64,000 nucleotides of DNA from Polynucleobacter parvulilacunae. GTDB taxonomy: Bacteria > Pseudomonadota > Gammaproteobacteria > Burkholderiales > Burkholderiaceae. This document shows positions 62,654 through 64,000 of this stretch, one piece after another; position 1 is the stretch's first letter, and every line of letters starts with the position of its first letter. The notes beneath the pieces are model-generated. The model did no database searches. It was not told the DNA's origin and saw only the letters and a list, made by a program, of their open reading frames with translations. The stretch is from contig NZ_JACVPW010000002.1 of the NCBI RefSeq assembly GCF_018881715.1, positions 1 to 64,000 on the forward strand, read 5' to 3'. Position numbers and translations under genes: made by a program.

Positions 62654-64000
62654 TCATGAAATATCTTTGAAGACTGATTTAAGTACTTTCTCGCCATACA
62701 CTTGAATGGAGTTTCGGCCACTAGACTTGGCTTCATACATTGCCATATCCGCATTATTCATTAGATCCGTTTCATTAAGGCCATGGACTGGATATAAAGC
62801 AACACCTATGCTGGCACTGGTTGTGACCATGTTTCCATCTGCGCTGATGGGTGCAACTAATGCTGTACGAATTTTTTCAGCAATCTGAACGGCTATGGGC
62901 TCATCACCAACCCCGGGAAGCAAGGCGATAAACTCATCTCCGCCAAGACGGGCTACCGTATCCGTATCGCGCAAGCAGTTGCGCATTCTATTAGATACCT
63001 CCCCTAAGACAGCATCGCCCGCCGTATGTCCATACACGTCATTAATGGTTTTAAGGTTATCTAAATCAATAAACAGTAATGCCAGTTGTGTTTGGTTGCG
63101 CTTACAGGAAGCAAGGGCCAGCGAAAGGCGGTCACTAAATAGGGTTCTATTTGGTAACTGAGTAAGAACATCGTGATGAGCACGATATTCATTTTCAGCA
63201 TTGCGGCGATAAGTTGTTAATAAGAAATAGGTACCGATAAAAAGAATAATTATGCTCAAAATGGTAGCGATCAGACCACCAGTTGCATTCTTATGCCAAT
63301 TAGCCAAATACAAAGACTCGGGTACGACTGCCCCAACTATGAATGGATAGCCAGTGACCTTTCGATAAGAAATCATGCGCTCGACAGGGTCCTGATTTTG
63401 CCTGGTAAAGCCCGTTTTAGTGGTGAAGATCACTCCATTGCTCAGCTTTAGAGCCTCTAGCGATTCGTCAATCAAGGTATTGGTGTTCACCTTGCCAATA
63501 AGTTTATCGACGAAGGGCCAACGGGTTAGCAAGGTCTTGTCATTGCGGTAAAGAGTAATGGCGGCGCCCTCGCCCAAGCTAGACCCCAAGCGCTCATAGA
63601 GCGTAGAAAACACCTCAACTGAAACGCCTACCAATACAATACCCAAAAATTCATTACTTTTTCCGCTTACGCGGCGAGCCAAATAAAAGACCCACTTACC
63701 ATTCCCTTTATTTTGTACAGGAGCACTATAAAAGGTTTCAGAATTATTATTATCTTGTAAATATTTAAAGTAATCGCGGTCAGCTAAATTAATATTGGGT
63801 GCGGGATACGAGCGGGAAAAATTTAATACTTTTCCATCCTTATCAACAAAGGTCGTGACATCCAAAATTGGATTAGATCTAGTCTTATCCTCTAGCAAAT
63901 CAAATTGCTTTTTGCTGGACGCAAACTCTCGATAAGATTTTTCATTATCAATTTTTGCCACCTGCATCACATCTTCAATACTATTAAGAACCGTATTTGC
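62654..64000 (-). CDS. Cache-GGDEF diguanylate cyclase (5' end beyond window)
   Basis: Makes cyclic di-GMP in response to a periplasmic signal. The frame is open to the right edge (ANTVLNSIEDV precedes the first GTG at 63970), so the N-terminus and first membrane helix are missing. Visible parts are most of a double Cache sensor (FVDKDGKVLNFSRSYPAPN, LADRDYFKYLQD, VFYLARRVSGKSNEFLGIVL), a membrane helix (LIATILSIIILFIGTYFLL), then the GGDEF domain with HDVLTQLPNRTLFSDRL, LFIDLDNLKTINDVYGH and ARLGGDEF. An inhibitory site RxxD (RDTD) stands exactly five residues before GGDEF. No EAL domain. Confidence 0.93.
   Translation of the reverse strand, partial: ANTVLNSIEDVMQVAKIDNEKSYREFASSKKQFDLLEDKTRSNPILDVTTFVDKDGKVLNFSRSYPAPNINLADRDYFKYLQDNNNSETFYSAPVQNKGNGKWVFYLARRVSGKSNEFLGIVLVGVSVEVFSTLYERLGSSLGEGAAITLYRNDKTLLTRWPFVDKLIGKVNTNTLIDESLEALKLSNGVIFTTKTGFTRQNQDPVERMISYRKVTGYPFIVGAVVPESLYLANWHKNATGGLIATILSIIILFIGTYFLLTTYRRNAENEYRAHHDVLTQLPNRTLFSDRLSLALASCKRNQTQLALLFIDLDNLKTINDVYGHTAGDAVLGEVSNRMRNCLRDTDTVARLGGDEFIALLPGVGDEPIAVQIAEKIRTALVAPISADGNMVTTSASIGVALYPVHGLNETDLMNNADMAMYEAKSSGRNSIQVYGEKVLKSVFKDIS

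Overview
The window reads as a chromosomal segment of a small-genome freshwater betaproteobacterium, most like Polynucleobacter or a close Burkholderiaceae relative. That call rests on recognised protein families and gene style: a short-gapped genome, a Burkholderiales-type soluble formate dehydrogenase, liv/Bug/TAXI transport proteins, SoxXYZA, and class I fumarase. It does not rest on a database search.

Region 1 (1-18122, minus strand) is a two-partner secretion locus in the order tpsB, a small Lys/Ala-rich protein, then a giant filamentous-haemagglutinin-type adhesin. The adhesin is open from its start at 15745 to the window edge, so it is at least 5,248 codons and incomplete. Region 2 (18412-24616) holds de novo NAD synthesis (nadA-nadC on plus, nadB on minus). 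These are separated by a RelE/HigB-like toxin-antitoxin pair and an unusual membrane-anchored TAXI receptor. A lone ParD/MazE-like antitoxin follows. Region 3 (24726-29458, minus) is an NAD-dependent formate dehydrogenase operon in which FdsG and FdsB are fused. Region 4 (29661-34895, minus) has a small lipoprotein, a DUF748/AsmA-like protein, a YciI-like protein, tRNA-Ser(GGA) and acetyl-CoA synthetase. Region 5 (35082-44303, mostly plus) has class I fumarase, murI, tonB-exbB-exbD, a small secreted protein, tRNA-Leu(UAA), a penicillin-acylase family hydrolase, an adhesin-E-like protein, a lipoprotein and purU.

Region 6 (44330-49064, minus) is the most unusual metabolic locus. It is an apparent operon of a two-subunit Mo-hydroxylase (IorA/IorB type, Tat-exported) followed directly by soxX, soxY, soxZ and soxA. 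No soxB or soxCD is in the window, and the SoxY carrier protein lacks the canonical GGCGG C-terminus. Region 7 (49196-55127, minus) is a branched-chain-amino-acid-type ABC transporter operon ending in an M20 deacylase. Region 8 (55346-64000) has lrgA-lrgB, a class III aminotransferase divergent from a Bug-type binding protein and a gamma-glutamyltransferase, then a Pif1-like helicase, a periplasmic SUMF1-domain protein and a 5'-truncated Cache-GGDEF diguanylate cyclase.

No insertion sequences, CRISPR arrays, rRNA genes or prophage are visible. No gene-free stretch exceeds about 250 bases. The best candidates for something under-described are the ior-sox operon with its variant SoxY, and the small middle gene of the secretion locus, which has a strong internal ribosome binding site.
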